This document shows, in pieces, positions 24,914 to 34,104 of a DNA stretch of 64,000 bases. Source of the stretch: Thiotrichaceae bacterium (GTDB lineage: Bacteria; Pseudomonadota; Gammaproteobacteria; Beggiatoales; Beggiatoaceae); NCBI GenBank assembly GCA_011391085.1, contig JAABRD010000002.1, positions 124,001 to 188,000 on the forward strand, written 5' to 3'. The notes below the pieces were generated by a model, which was not told where the DNA came from, made no database searches, and worked only from the letters and a program-made list of their open reading frames with translations. Position 1 is the stretch's first letter. The number at the start of each line of letters is the position of its first letter. Position numbers and translations under genes: made by a program.

Positions 24914-26761
24914 CTAGTTTGTTTCATTTTCCATTAAATCGGAAGACTTTGGACACCCAACTAACCATCCTCCCAAAAACAGTCCAAGGAAAAAGATCAC
25001 TTTCCCCCATTCCAATAACCACAACACGCCATAAGATAATATTCCGACTCCTCTTGGCATTCCAATAGCAAACCACAAATCGGGGCGATTGTCAATGGCT
25101 ACCACCCGAAAAGGTCCAGCCGGGGCACGCACGTAATAAGGTACCCAGGTTTCTCTAGGTGCTGTAGAAGGGAGAATAGGAATCGGTTCGGCTTGTCCTT
25201 CTGGCAATAGAAACAAGGCCAAGTCTGCTTCTCCTAAATAACCTGCTACGGGAATTTCTATGAACGTTTTGGCAATCTTGATTGGTTGACTGACGAAAAC
25301 GCCAACTGCTGGATTGCCTATGCTATTGTAAGAACCTAACGTATTTTCGCCCAAATATTTTCCCGTGGTTGGGTAAAATCCGTCCAGTACAAAAGGTGAG
25401 TTGTCTTGACTCGATTCGAGAGATTTAAAAGCCAGAGTGGGTGGCAAAATACGTTGTAATTTGGGGATAGACAATAGATTGGCGAGACGTTCGGCACTGG
25501 GATAAGGAATGACTTTGTGTTTAAGACTGTGGAGGTCTTTCGTGACCAGAAATTCGTGAGTATTTTTGAGTTGTTCGGCACTGTCTAACCGTTTTTGTTC
25601 GATGATAGGCCAAATCGTGGTAGTGAAGCTGAGGATGCCAAGTATCCACAATGAGGTCCATGCACAACTCAGGAAACGGACAGGTGCTCTAATTCCATTG
25701 GGTAAATTCCAGGTAGAGATGAAATACAGGGACAGGAAGTTAGCCAACGTCCCCAATGCCAAAATATCCATGTAGCGGAAGGCCGGAATAGATAGACCAA
25801 TTCGTGCATAAGAAGCACTCGCCGCTTGTAAAATGACCCAACTGCCCAATGCTAACACAAAGAGTTCTCCTGGAGTGGGGAGGCGACGTGATTTTATTGT
25901 TCTTACTACTAACATCAAAAAAGGCAAGTAGGTGAGTAATCCTAACCACTTCCCAGGTATCACCCACGGCCAAGATAACGCCGTGCCAAAGGCCGTCCAG
26001 AACTGATAGAAGTCAGCATGATAGGTGGTTCTCATCACCGAATAAGCGGGAGTCGTGATGGTAAGCATGACGAACAACGGAATCAACAGGCCACTGAACA
26101 GGAGAGTCGGAAGATGTGTTTTTCTAGCCCCACGGTCAATGAGAAGCAGGTAGAGTTTGAGAATGAAAATGACGAAAAGGGCAAAGAAGCCGGTAGCTAA
26201 ATTGAAATAGGCAAAAATACCCGCTAACCATCCTAACCACCATTGCCAGGTGAAATGGCGATGGAGTAACATTCCCCAGATGGCCAGGAGTGTGAAGAGA
26301 TTGAAGAGGTACCAACAGGAGTGGAAACCGCCTAAAATGTTTTCCCAGGCATAAGGTAGGGTCCAGAGGAGAAAAATGCTGAAGAGGATAACATTTTGTA
26401 AGGTAGCAGCGAAGAGGCGACGTAGGACGAGTATCAAAAATAGGGCCGTACACGTAGACAGGAAGGCATTCACAGTCATTTCCACCAAAGGGTCCCATTG
26501 TCTATCATTGCCAACCATGAGGAGGAGGCTGAGAAGTTTGGTGAAAATAATTCTGTGTTCATTATGTGCCACCCAAATATGTTGAAAGGTCAGTTTATCA
26601 TTTAACCAGGGTAAGAACACGCCGGCGGCTTCGCCGTCCCATTGATCCCAGTAGGGAACGGAACTGCCGAAGTGGTGGAGAAACCAAAGTCGGGCGCCGA
26701 AAATAGTGAGGGTGACGGCAAGTAATTTTAGGTAAAAGGAGTAGTGATGGGTTAGGTGCAT
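24914..26761 (-). CDS. GT-C-like multi-spanning membrane protein, paralogue A
   Basis: The 615-residue product (from ATG 26761; a TTG at 26785 is possible) has 10-12 hydrophobic helices in the first ~430 residues and a C-terminal beta domain (~440-590) ahead of a last membrane helix. The first extracytoplasmic loop carries PYWDQWDGEA and, later, HNEHRIIFTK. An acidic/aromatic D.W motif in this position is typical of GT-C glycosyltransferases that use polyprenyl-linked sugars. It is a clear paralogue of the adjacent 26800-28671 gene; both share AGYLGE/SGYLGE and LWFA.(G/A)MPRG near the end. A role in surface polysaccharide assembly is an inference. Confidence 0.65.
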   Translation of the reverse strand: MHLTHHYSFYLKLLAVTLTIFGARLWFLHHFGSSVPYWDQWDGEAAGVFLPWLNDKLTFQHIWVAHNEHRIIFTKLLSLLLMVGNDRQWDPLVEMTVNAFLSTCTALFLILVLRRLFAATLQNVILFSIFLLWTLPYAWENILGGFHSCWYLFNLFTLLAIWGMLLHRHFTWQWWLGWLAGIFAYFNLATGFFALFVIFILKLYLLLIDRGARKTHLPTLLFSGLLIPLFVMLTITTPAYSVMRTTYHADFYQFWTAFGTALSWPWVIPGKWLGLLTYLPFLMLVVRTIKSRRLPTPGELFVLALGSWVILQAASASYARIGLSIPAFRYMDILALGTLANFLSLYFISTWNLPNGIRAPVRFLSCAWTSLWILGILSFTTTIWPIIEQKRLDSAEQLKNTHEFLVTKDLHSLKHKVIPYPSAERLANLLSIPKLQRILPPTLAFKSLESSQDNSPFVLDGFYPTTGKYLGENTLGSYNSIGNPAVGVFVSQPIKIAKTFIEIPVAGYLGEADLALFLLPEGQAEPIPILPSTAPRETWVPYYVRAPAGPFRVVAIDNRPDLWFAIGMPRGVGILSYGVLWLLEWGKVIFFLGLFLGGWLVGCPKSSDLMENETN

Positions 26762-26799
26762 TTGATTTCGATTTGAATTTGTCAATGAATCAAAGAAAC

Positions 26800-28671
26800 T
26801 TAGTTTCTCTTTGCCATTGGTCGTGTTAAACTATCAAACGTTTTTGGATTCACTGTCAAGGCCAAAAACAGGAATCCAATCGTAATAATCAGTTGCCATT
26901 CCCGCAACCATAATTGCACATACATCGACAATTTTCCAATTCCTCTGGGCATGGCAAAGGCAAACCATAATTTGGGATTATTATCCTCTGCCACGATTTT
27001 AAAAGACTTGGTTGGGGTGGGCAGATAAATGGGAACTAATCCCTCGCGGGCCACTTTATAGGGGGTTAACCAAATCGGTTCAGGTTGTCCTTCCACTTCT
27101 AAACGCAAGGACAAGTCCTTCTCTCCCAAATAGCCGGAGATGGGAATAGCCATGAAAGGTTGTTTAGGAGGAGAGATGAAGACACTCTCAAAGTGACCTA
27201 CCGCGGCATTTTGTTGAGTATTATAAGAACCTAACATTTTTTCGCCGCGAGTTTTTGTCGTTGGATACACACCATTGGGAATAAAAGTGGAAATGGTTTC
27301 TGATTGGAATCGCGATTGGGGTACCTGCGAAGGGACGGTTAAGCTGGGCGGAAGCAATTTTTGAAAGTTGGGACGTTTCAAAAAACTGGCGAGAATTGGA
27401 GACAATGGATAAGGGCATGTTGGATAGGCTTTCAACGCTTTGAGTTCACCCGTATTTAAAAAGTTTCGCACATTGGCCAACTGTTCTTTGCTATTCGCGA
27501 GTTTGACTTTGATATGAGGCACTGCCTCCACCATGAGAACATAGATTCCACAGAGTAACAGGATTCCCCAACCGTGCACAATGAGGTTGATACGGGTTGT
27601 GATAAAATTGGGGAGTCCATGATTGGGTTGAGTCAGATAATGAAAAGAGAAGAAGTTGATGATGACTCCGATACTCATAATTTCCCAATAACGTGCAATC
27701 GGGTGAACGCCATCCCCTGCACCACGGGCAAAAGCCATAGCAACCGCTTGTAGGAGTATCCAGCAACCTAAGGCCAGGATGAAAAGTTCACCTCGCCAGA
27801 GGGGTTGTCTGCGCCATATCACGGTGGTCAGCAACACTAAAAAGGGCATATACATGAGGAGACTGAGGAGAGGGTAGTCCACCCAGGGCCAAGCGAGAAA
27901 TTTGCCCAATGAAGTGATGAAAGTGAGAATGTCTCGACTATACAATTCACTATGCTTAGGCGCCTGAATCAATTGGACGAGACTGACGATAATGAGGAGA
28001 CTACTGACTCCCAGCGTGAACAAGTGACTTCTGATGTGGTCACGATTGACTAGAATCAAATATAACTGGAAAATAACCACGACGACGAGGACGAAAAATC
28101 CTGAAGCTAAGTTAACACAACTTAATATTCCACAGACCAGACCAATAGCCCATTGCCAGGTCAAAACCTCATAGAGTAAGAGTCCCCACAAGGTTAACAA
28201 TGTCAGCAGTGATAACAGATACCAGGAGGATTGAAAACCCCAGATGATATTTATCCATCCCACTGGAATGACTCCCATCAAGGTGATACTTAGGATGATC
28301 CAGTTTTCAAGACGGTGGTCTAGCCAATTTCTCAAGATGACCGCAAATATCACGGCGGTAAGGGAGTAAAGAACAGCATTGACGATCATTTGTAACAGGG
28401 GTTCCCATTGACCGTCATTTAACACCGTCAACCCTAACGTGAGGAGACGTATCAACACAATGGGATGTTCACCATACGGAACCAGTAAATCAGACAGGTT
28501 AAGATGACCATTGAAGGCAGGTAGCAAGGTATAGAAACCGACTTCCCACTCATCAAAATAGGGCAGCGAGGTGCCAGCGATTTTGATAAACCAGAGTCTG
28601 GTGCCAAACATTAAGATAGCCATGCCCAGGAGTTTTAGAGAAAAGCGTAAATTCGTATGTAGTGTTGACAT
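26800..28671 (-). CDS. GT-C-like multi-spanning membrane protein, paralogue B
   Basis: The 623-residue product has the same architecture as the next gene: N-terminal helix, loop with LPYFDEWEVG and PYGEHPIVLIR, about ten further helices, then a soluble domain with SGYLGEKDLSLRLEVEG and LWFAFAMPRGIG, and a final helix (IITIGFLFLALTV). The 38-bp gap to paralogue A holds only a short AAACTTAGTTTCT palindrome, so the two may be co-transcribed. The aligned acidic residues in the first loop (D-E-W here, D-Q-W in A) are the best candidates for catalytic residues. Annotation as a glycosyltransferase is by fold pattern only. Confidence 0.65.
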   Translation of the reverse strand: MSTLHTNLRFSLKLLGMAILMFGTRLWFIKIAGTSLPYFDEWEVGFYTLLPAFNGHLNLSDLLVPYGEHPIVLIRLLTLGLTVLNDGQWEPLLQMIVNAVLYSLTAVIFAVILRNWLDHRLENWIILSITLMGVIPVGWINIIWGFQSSWYLLSLLTLLTLWGLLLYEVLTWQWAIGLVCGILSCVNLASGFFVLVVVVIFQLYLILVNRDHIRSHLFTLGVSSLLIIVSLVQLIQAPKHSELYSRDILTFITSLGKFLAWPWVDYPLLSLLMYMPFLVLLTTVIWRRQPLWRGELFILALGCWILLQAVAMAFARGAGDGVHPIARYWEIMSIGVIINFFSFHYLTQPNHGLPNFITTRINLIVHGWGILLLCGIYVLMVEAVPHIKVKLANSKEQLANVRNFLNTGELKALKAYPTCPYPLSPILASFLKRPNFQKLLPPSLTVPSQVPQSRFQSETISTFIPNGVYPTTKTRGEKMLGSYNTQQNAAVGHFESVFISPPKQPFMAIPISGYLGEKDLSLRLEVEGQPEPIWLTPYKVAREGLVPIYLPTPTKSFKIVAEDNNPKLWFAFAMPRGIGKLSMYVQLWLREWQLIITIGFLFLALTVNPKTFDSLTRPMAKRN

Positions 28672-28697
28672 AATGAAGAGTTTAGAACCTTAGGTAA

Positions 28698-28766
28698 AGC
28701 TAATTCGCTGGAACGCAATAAGAATTATTGCGCTTCGCGCCGTGGACGCAATAATTCTTATTGCGC
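28698..28766. repeat. GCAATAAGAATTATTGCGC palindromes
   Basis: Two copies, CGCAATAAGAATTATTGCGC and CGCAATAATTCTTATTGCGC, lie back to back between the exoprotein gene and paralogue B. They belong to the same family as 8487-8548 and 36187-36256. Confidence 0.7.
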
Positions 28767-28798
28767 GTAAGCTAGAATGGTACCGATTTGAATGAATA

Positions 28799-31105
28799 TT
28801 ATGGTAACCGTTGACATCCCGTCAACCACGCCCCCCGTTGTTTCCCGTCCCCTTTTCGCACCACCGTCGCCTGTTCCACCGTCGCTAATTTGGGTATCAA
28901 TCGAAACCCCAGACTGGGTTTCAAATCATACGGTGACAGTGTACTGCCCGCAATGGGATAGACGTAAAAGGTGCTACGATTCAGATATTCTTCAAAGGTC
29001 GCCCATTCACATGGACGCGGCAAGAGGTTTGGGACTGCGTTGAGAGTATTGGCACCGGCTAACAAACTGTCTCCAATGGTTTGGTCGGGGGAGTCAATGC
29101 GCACTTGGCCATCAATGCCTAATCTGGAGGAGGCACTGACTAAACTGTCGGGCGTTTTTAAGAATTGGTCGGCGATAATACGAATATTGCCACCGTGGCC
29201 CGCATCCGCTTGGGCGATAATCTGACCGTGGTTTATCACTACAAACTGGGGATTGTCAATGGTGATATTGCCACCATCCCCTATACCACCCGCTACACTG
29301 GTCGTCAATAGTCCCTGCCGTAAATACAATTGGTTAGCGACCGTGAGGTGTATATCACCACCGCCAGCATGGTCTGCGGAAGTGGTAATATTTCCACCGT
29401 CAGTTACGTGGAGAGTATTAGTAGTGATTAGGACTTCACCGGCCTCGCCGGTACCATTGTTGCTACTATTTGCACCAATCTGTCCACCCTCGGTTAAAAC
29501 CATTTCATTAGCTTGAATTTCCACTATACCCCCATTTCCACTACCGCCCATCGTACCGCTTCCTATGAGACTAGGGAGAATTTCCCAAATTCGCCCGATT
29601 GCCTTTACAACGACAGGCGCCCATCCAGCCAGATAGAGTTGGCCTGCCACTTGGATTCTTATATTACCTGCGGGAGCCATTTGATAAGTCATGCTACTAA
29701 TACGACCACCCTCTAGCAAATTAGCCGATTGGGCATTAATGGTAATATCACCTCCTCGACCCCTTCCATAAGTTTCTGTTAAAAGTTCACTGGCGTTTAA
29801 ATTTAATTCTTGGGTGCGTATCCAGATGTTACCAGATTGCCCAATTCCCAAGGAAATACTAAGAATCATAGTGAGAGGATTCTCGTATGCCTGGCCATGA
29901 CTTAGCCTAACCCCAGGATAAAAACCAGAGAGTGACAAACGGTCGGTAATGTTAAAAGTCAGGTCGCCACTGCGTCCTGTTCCTATCACACCACTGGCAA
30001 TCGTAGCCGCGTCTCTCAGGAAGACTTGGTTGGCATGAATCTCTATCGAACCAGCTTCACCCGCGGCGGCACTCCCCGTATTAATCAGCGCGTTGGTAAC
30101 GTCTAAATACGGGGTCTCAATGAGAATGCCACCCGCACTATTCATACTCGTGGTCAGCACCGAAATTTCACTGTTGACCCCTTTGAGATAAGTGGCTTCC
30201 GTGATTTTGAGGTTAATATCTTTACCATTTTGATTGCCAAACGTGTGGGAACGAATGATGGCATTGTCAAGGACAAATTGGCTGGCGCGAATAAAAGCGG
30301 TGCCGCCACTATGACCACTCAGTTCTATCAGGGTGTTTTCGAGCGTGATGTTGCCGCCTTGGCCATGAAGGATTAAATCATTGTCACTGGGAATCACTTC
30401 CCCACGAGAGGCCAAACTCGCTAGATTGATTCGTCCATGTTCAGCCGCTAAGATAGATTCAGAAGCCACCGTGGGAATGAACAGACTATTATCGGCGGTG
30501 AGTGGTATGTCACTGGTTAAGTGGAGGTCACCTCCAATTAAGGAGAGGGTTTGATCGAAGGGCACCGAGAGTTTGCTACTTTGCGTCTGAATTGGGGCGG
30601 GCGAATCGGTTAAAAACCCAAACGCCGCAATGGGGGCCACCGTCAATAAGTTGTTACTCGGAGTACGTGCCTCAAATTTGCTACCGTCACTTAACCGCAG
30701 GTAGTCCGCCGTGCTGGCATGAAATCCTCCTTGCACATCTAACTTGGCATTGGATCCAAACATGATACCATAAGGGTTGAGAAAATACAGGTCCGCATTC
30801 GGAATCGTAGAACGTAAGGTGCCATCAAGGTGAGACGGATTCCCGCCTGTCACACGACTGATAATATTTTGCACATTGTCAGGTCCAGAGAAGGTGGCAC
30901 TTTCGTGACTTTGCAAATTGAAGTCTTGAAAACTGTGGAATAAATTGCCACCGTGTTGTTGGCCTAAGTCGGCACCGATTTGATAATCGGGGCCAGGTAA
31001 GGTGCCTTTGCGTCCTAAGGAACCGTCGAGGGTGACTTGGGCTAAGGCGGTGGTGGAAATGAATAGGGTGAGTGTGGCAAGAGATAAAGTCGTGCGGGTT
31101 TTCAT
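28799..31105 (-). CDS. two-partner-secretion exoprotein (filamentous haemagglutinin N-terminal domain), copy 1
   Basis: The ATG at 31105 begins a signal peptide (MKTRTTLSLATLTLF, cleavage near TALA) in a 768-residue product; an in-frame extension to 31273 is repeat-derived. The TPS domain (~25-200) has the family hallmarks NIISRVTGGNPS, a L.FLNPYGIMFG strand and GGFHASTADYLRL. About 450 residues of beta-helix-forming repeats follow (G..G.I.I.A..L.L..GG.I). A conserved C-terminal region holds two cysteines (PRPCEWATF and LTGCQ). Such proteins cross the outer membrane through a TpsB porin; no TpsB gene is in the window. The canonical NPNG(I/V)F motif is NPYG here. Confidence 0.88.
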   Translation of the reverse strand: MKTRTTLSLATLTLFISTTALAQVTLDGSLGRKGTLPGPDYQIGADLGQQHGGNLFHSFQDFNLQSHESATFSGPDNVQNIISRVTGGNPSHLDGTLRSTIPNADLYFLNPYGIMFGSNAKLDVQGGFHASTADYLRLSDGSKFEARTPSNNLLTVAPIAAFGFLTDSPAPIQTQSSKLSVPFDQTLSLIGGDLHLTSDIPLTADNSLFIPTVASESILAAEHGRINLASLASRGEVIPSDNDLILHGQGGNITLENTLIELSGHSGGTAFIRASQFVLDNAIIRSHTFGNQNGKDINLKITEATYLKGVNSEISVLTTSMNSAGGILIETPYLDVTNALINTGSAAAGEAGSIEIHANQVFLRDAATIASGVIGTGRSGDLTFNITDRLSLSGFYPGVRLSHGQAYENPLTMILSISLGIGQSGNIWIRTQELNLNASELLTETYGRGRGGDITINAQSANLLEGGRISSMTYQMAPAGNIRIQVAGQLYLAGWAPVVVKAIGRIWEILPSLIGSGTMGGSGNGGIVEIQANEMVLTEGGQIGANSSNNGTGEAGEVLITTNTLHVTDGGNITTSADHAGGGDIHLTVANQLYLRQGLLTTSVAGGIGDGGNITIDNPQFVVINHGQIIAQADAGHGGNIRIIADQFLKTPDSLVSASSRLGIDGQVRIDSPDQTIGDSLLAGANTLNAVPNLLPRPCEWATFEEYLNRSTFYVYPIAGSTLSPYDLKPSLGFRLIPKLATVEQATVVRKGDGKQRGAWLTGCQRLP

Positions 31106-31137
31106 GGTTAAACCTGTTAGTTTAGATGGTAACACGA

Positions 31138-31231
31138 GAAGTTGGAGTCCGGAATTTATTCCGTTCTTGGCAACGGAATAAATTCCGGACTCCAACGGTA
31201 AACAACGGAATAAATTCCGTACTCCAAAGGC
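31138..31231. repeat. GGAGTCCGGAATTTATTCCG repeats upstream of exoprotein copy 1
   Basis: One unit in one orientation (GTTGGAGTCCGGAATTTATT) is followed by two in the other (AACGGAATAAATTCCGGACT and AACGGAATAAATTCCGTACT). The layout, including flanking AGAAG and AAAGGCAGATT, is the same as at 33810-33931 upstream of copy 2. Confidence 0.85.
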
Positions 31232-31248
31232 AGATTCTTTTACTAAAG

Positions 31249-33777
31249 TTACTGATGACACCCCGTCAACCACGCCACTCGTTGCTTCCCGTCCCCTTTT
31301 CGCACCACCGTCGCCTGGCCCACCGTCGCTAACTTCGGTATCAACTGAACCCCCTGACTGGGTTTTAAATCATAAGGTGACAATGTACTCCCCGCAATCG
31401 GATAGACGTAAAAGGTACTGCGATTCAGATATTCTTCAAAACTCATATCTTCGCAGAACCGGGGTAATAAGGCCGTGAGGTCGGTGAACTCGGTGGGAGA
31501 CGCTAATAAACTGTCTCCAATGGTTTGGTCGGGCGAATCAATCCGGACTTGGCCATCCAGACCGAGTCTGGAGGAGGCACTGATTAAGCTGTCGGGCGTC
31601 TTTAAGAATTGGTCGGCGATAATACGAATATTGCCACCGTGGCCGGCATCGGCTTGGGCAACAATGTGACCGTGGTTCATCACGACAAATTGCGGATTTC
31701 CAATAATGATATTGCCACCATCCCCTATACCACTCGCTACACTGGTCGTCAATAGTCCCTGCCGTAAATACAATTGGTTAGCGACCGTGAGGTGTATATC
31801 GCCCCCGCCAGCCAGTTGTGCCGACGTGGTAATTTGACTGTCGTCAAAGATTTCTAGGGTATCCGCTTGTATGGTCAAATTCCCGGCTTCCCCGAGACCC
31901 GTACTATTGGCAGTTATCAAGCCACCTTCACGAAGTTGCAGCTGATTCGCTTGCACTTTCACGTTGCCACCACGGCCGATCGTGGTCGTGCTACTGGAAA
32001 TGTTGCTGGGAATGCCCAGGAAATTACTTCCCCGAATCCGCAGGTCGCCCGTCACGCTGACGTTCACCTCCCCACCATCGCCCGTGCCAGCAAAAAGCGT
32101 CTTGCCAAGGACAAAACTGGTACTACTAGTAATGCTTGCACCTTGGTCTAACTGTAACTCGTGTGCCATTATCTGTATTTGGCCCGCAGGACCTGTACCC
32201 GCCGCGACGGTCATAATCACACTGTCTTGCATCACGAGTCGGTTCGCCGAGATGGTAATGTACCCGGCGGCGCCACTCCCAAGAGTACCAGCGCTAATCC
32301 CACTTTGCATGGCGTCAATCTCCATGTTAAAATAAGCAGAAGTAGCCGTAACCGTGGATTTTCTCCCCTTAACGGTGAAATCGCCGGCTACTTTGAGAGT
32401 AATGTGGCCGCCGGCATGTCCGCCAAAAGTATCACTGACAATGCCACCGCCATTTTGAAATATCACCGAGTCAGCTTCAATCATTATACTCCGGGCATCG
32501 GCCAGTCCCGCTGCTTCCATGGAGAGAAACCCGCCATCCAAATTCAGATAGTGAGTGGTAATGTGAATTTCTCCAGTTTGACCAGTGTTCATGCTATCTG
32601 CACTAATATAGCTATTGTCACTCAAGGGATTCTCTTCTCCCGCGACACGTCCGATAAGACTCAACGAATCCCGTGCATTAATACGAATAATTCCACCCGC
32701 GCCACTACCCTTCGCTATACTCGCCAAAGCAGCCCCTCCCGATAAGGTGACCTGATTGGCTTGCACTTCGATATCACCTCCCGCACCGCTACCCAAGGTA
32801 CTGGTATCAACGTGGCTACCGGCGGTCATCTCTAGGCGTGGGGTACGGATTTGAACATTACCGCCGTTACCGTTGCCAAACGTAAGTGTGCCAATCGCTT
32901 CGAGACCTCCTTTAACATTGACCGATTTGTCGGTGACGATGTCAATTCCTTGGCCGTCTTGATTGCCTAACGTGAATGCCTCAATCGCGGAGTGATCCAT
33001 CAGCAATTGTCCACCACGAATCAGCACTTTACCACCACCGAGGCCACTGGTAGAGACTTTCGCTTGATTCTGTAATTCGATAGTTCCCCCCTTTCCTGAC
33101 AACGTGGGATTAGCTAAAGCGACTTGACCTGCCTGGGCCAGACTGCTTAACGTCACTTGCCCACCGAGGGCACTCACTTGGGCACCGGTAAGAGAGAGGT
33201 TGCCGCCGGTGAGTGAGAAGGTTTGTCCATAAGGAACCGTGAGTTGTGATTCTTGCAACGACAGCGCGGCAGGCAAGTCGGTTAAAAACCCAAACGCCGC
33301 CACCGGCGCCACCGTCAACAGACTGTTACCTGGCACCCGCGCCTCAAACCGTCCCCCATCGGCTAAACGCAAATAATCTGCGGTACTAGCATGAAATCCT
33401 CCTTGCAAATCTAATTTGGCATTCGGTCCAAACAGGATACCAGACGGATTGAGAAAATACATATCGGCATTGGAAATGGAGGAACGAAGGGTGCCATCAA
33501 TGTTGGACGGATTCCCGCCCGTCACGCGGCTGATGATATTTTGCACGTTGTCAGGTCCAGAAAAGGTGGCACTTTCGTGACTTTGCAGATTGAAGTCTTG
33601 AAAGCTGTGGAATAAGTTACCGCCGTGTTGCTGGCCAACGTCGGCACCGATTTGATAATCGGGGCCAGGTAAGGTGCCGGCGCGGCCTAAGGTGCCGTCA
33701 AGGGTGACTTGGGCTAAGGCGGTGGTGGAAAAATACAGAGTGAATGTCACTAGGTGTAAAGTCGAGTGATTTTTCAT
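31249..33777 (-). CDS. two-partner-secretion exoprotein (filamentous haemagglutinin N-terminal domain), copy 2
   Basis: The 842-residue product has a signal peptide (MKNHSTLHLVTFTLYFSTTALA) and a TPS domain nearly identical to copy 1, here with NPSGILFG. The beta-helix repeats are longer than in copy 1. The C-terminal ~170 residues are almost the same as in copy 1, including the two cysteines (PRFCEDMSF and LTGCH). The middle region differs strongly from copy 1, while both ends are conserved even in DNA. This fits tandem duplication followed by diversification of the exposed part. It is probably an adhesin or biofilm protein. Confidence 0.88.
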   Translation of the reverse strand: MKNHSTLHLVTFTLYFSTTALAQVTLDGTLGRAGTLPGPDYQIGADVGQQHGGNLFHSFQDFNLQSHESATFSGPDNVQNIISRVTGGNPSNIDGTLRSSISNADMYFLNPSGILFGPNAKLDLQGGFHASTADYLRLADGGRFEARVPGNSLLTVAPVAAFGFLTDLPAALSLQESQLTVPYGQTFSLTGGNLSLTGAQVSALGGQVTLSSLAQAGQVALANPTLSGKGGTIELQNQAKVSTSGLGGGKVLIRGGQLLMDHSAIEAFTLGNQDGQGIDIVTDKSVNVKGGLEAIGTLTFGNGNGGNVQIRTPRLEMTAGSHVDTSTLGSGAGGDIEVQANQVTLSGGAALASIAKGSGAGGIIRINARDSLSLIGRVAGEENPLSDNSYISADSMNTGQTGEIHITTHYLNLDGGFLSMEAAGLADARSIMIEADSVIFQNGGGIVSDTFGGHAGGHITLKVAGDFTVKGRKSTVTATSAYFNMEIDAMQSGISAGTLGSGAAGYITISANRLVMQDSVIMTVAAGTGPAGQIQIMAHELQLDQGASITSSTSFVLGKTLFAGTGDGGEVNVSVTGDLRIRGSNFLGIPSNISSSTTTIGRGGNVKVQANQLQLREGGLITANSTGLGEAGNLTIQADTLEIFDDSQITTSAQLAGGGDIHLTVANQLYLRQGLLTTSVASGIGDGGNIIIGNPQFVVMNHGHIVAQADAGHGGNIRIIADQFLKTPDSLISASSRLGLDGQVRIDSPDQTIGDSLLASPTEFTDLTALLPRFCEDMSFEEYLNRSTFYVYPIAGSTLSPYDLKPSQGVQLIPKLATVGQATVVRKGDGKQRVAWLTGCHQ

Positions 33778-34104
33778 AGTTAATCCTTTTAAGTTTAGAT
33801 GGTCAAGAAGTTGGAGTACGGAATTGATTCCGTTTCAAGAAGTTGGAGTACGGAATTTATTCCGTCCCTGGAAACGGAATAAATTCCGGACTCCAACGGT
33901 AAACAACGGAATAAATTCCGTACTCCAAAGGCAGATTTTTATCTCGTTCCCACGCGCCAAACTAAGTTTCTGGGCGCCGTTGATTTCAGATGATTTGCGT
34001 AAGTTCTGTCCTCAATCTATTATCCTCTATTGGAACAATATTTGCGAATTTTTTCCTAAATTGATACAATTACCACAACCAAATTGATATGTAATCATTT
34101 TCAA
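33778..34104. repeat. intergenic region with GGAGTCCGGAATTTATTCCG repeats
   Basis: Four units lie at 33810-33931 (two GTTGGAGTACGGAATT(G/T)ATT and two in inverse orientation), then a TCTCGTTCCCACGC half unit at about 33942. About 34000-34104 is AT-rich and should hold the promoter of the cyclase gene; no confident -35/-10 pair can be named. Confidence 0.75.

Noticed and set aside
31964-32335. plus-strand open frames within the exoprotein genes
   Set aside because: They lie opposite regular beta-helix codon patterns, have no start signal and no recognisable protein features.
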